In this document: positions 5,457 to 5,684 of the stretch, in pieces
How the letters are laid out: each line of letters starts with the position of its first letter
Numbering within the stretch: position 1 is the first letter of the stretch
Source of the DNA: Planctomycetota bacterium
GTDB taxonomy: Bacteria; Planctomycetota; B129-G9
Direction of reading: 5' to 3'
Assembly: GCA_003644325.1 (NCBI GenBank)
Contig: QNCA01000114.1
Span: forward strand, 1 to 5,684
Length of the DNA stretch: 5,684 nucleotides
The notes under the pieces: model-generated
The model's input: the letters and a program-made list of their open reading frames with translations, nothing else
Told to the model about the DNA's origin: nothing
The model's database searches: none
Made by a program: the position numbers and the translations under genes

Positions 5457-5684
5457 AAAACATGACGGATATAATTGACATAGCGCAGGACATCACCGTT
5501 CTCAAGCCGATGCCTGCATCGATAAGGCGGCTGGCGGAAGTGGCGGGCGATCCCGAAGCGGGCATTGACGAGATAGAGGAAGCAATCAAATTCGACCAGA
5601 CCCTTACAGCCTACCTTTTAAGAATGGCCAATTCCGCGTGGAGCGGCTCATCGCGGCAGATAGAGACGATAAGGCAGGCAATAG
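5453..5684 (+). CDS. HDOD-domain protein, N-terminal part (3' truncated by window)
   Basis: The first 77 codons are visible and the frame remains open to the window end. After a short leader, residues from about 14 match the start of the HDOD domain: ITVLKPMPASIRRLAEVAGD, then AGIDEIEEAIKFDQTL, then the characteristic LLRMANSAW (55-63) and the beginning of the next helix (IETIRQAI). HDOD is related to the HD hydrolase fold but lacks the catalytic HD residues. It is found in signalling and motility proteins and has no established enzymatic activity. Whether a GGDEF, EAL or receiver domain follows cannot be seen. The ATG overlaps the cheD stop (ATGA, 5453-5456), which implies translational coupling and a role beside the chemotaxis proteins. 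An alternative start is ATG at 5462. Confidence 0.88.
   Translation, partial: MKNMTDIIDIAQDITVLKPMPASIRRLAEVAGDPEAGIDEIEEAIKFDQTLTAYLLRMANSAWSGSSRQIETIRQAI

Noticed and set aside
1..5684. Mobile element, phage or defence island
   Set aside because: No transposase, integrase, terminal repeat, tRNA or composition break is visible. All genes belong to one chemotaxis operon, apart from the HDOD gene, which is coupled to it.

Overview
This window is a stretch of a bacterial chemotaxis (che) operon. All six genes are on the + strand, closely spaced and without insertions. Order: 3' part of cheA (kinase), cheW (adaptor), a complete 785-residue methyl-accepting chemotaxis receptor (MCP), cheR (receptor methyltransferase), cheD (receptor glutamine deamidase), and the 5' end of an HDOD-domain gene. 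Composition is fairly GC-rich by eye (high fifties percent), yet ATA (Ile) and AGG (Arg) codons are freely used. The MCP has two membrane spans and starts are preceded by GGAGG-type ribosome binding sites. This fits a Gram-negative, flagellated or otherwise taxis-capable bacterium. The gene content with CheD resembles operons of Desulfobacterota (former Deltaproteobacteria) and neighbouring phyla, but I cannot fix the lineage from sequence alone.

Layout: 2-958 encodes the CheA ATP-binding domain and its CheW-like regulatory domain; the Hpt and dimerisation parts lie upstream of the window. A 98-bp gap leads to cheW (1057-1554) and a 101-bp gap to the mcp (1656-4013). An 84-bp gap holding two abutting hairpins separates mcp from cheR (4098-4946, GTG start). 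cheD (4980-5456, GTG start) follows after 33 bp. The HDOD gene (5453 to the end of the window) overlaps cheD by 4 bp in an ATGA junction. No stretch over 300 bases lacks a gene. I saw no tRNA, rRNA, CRISPR, IS element or convincing promoter.

How the genes work together: the MCP signals across the membrane to a CheA-CheW array. CheR methylates and CheD deamidates receptor glutamates and glutamines to adapt the signal. CheB and CheY are not in the window and may lie beyond either edge. The role of the HDOD protein is unknown, but its translational coupling to cheD ties it to the pathway.

Most of the window is conventional. The part worth attention is the receptor. Its predicted extracytoplasmic region carries a CZB-type zinc-binding motif between two copies of a related helical module. 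It lacks a recognisable full HAMP domain, and its C-terminal tail contains a 27-bp in-frame tandem repeat.
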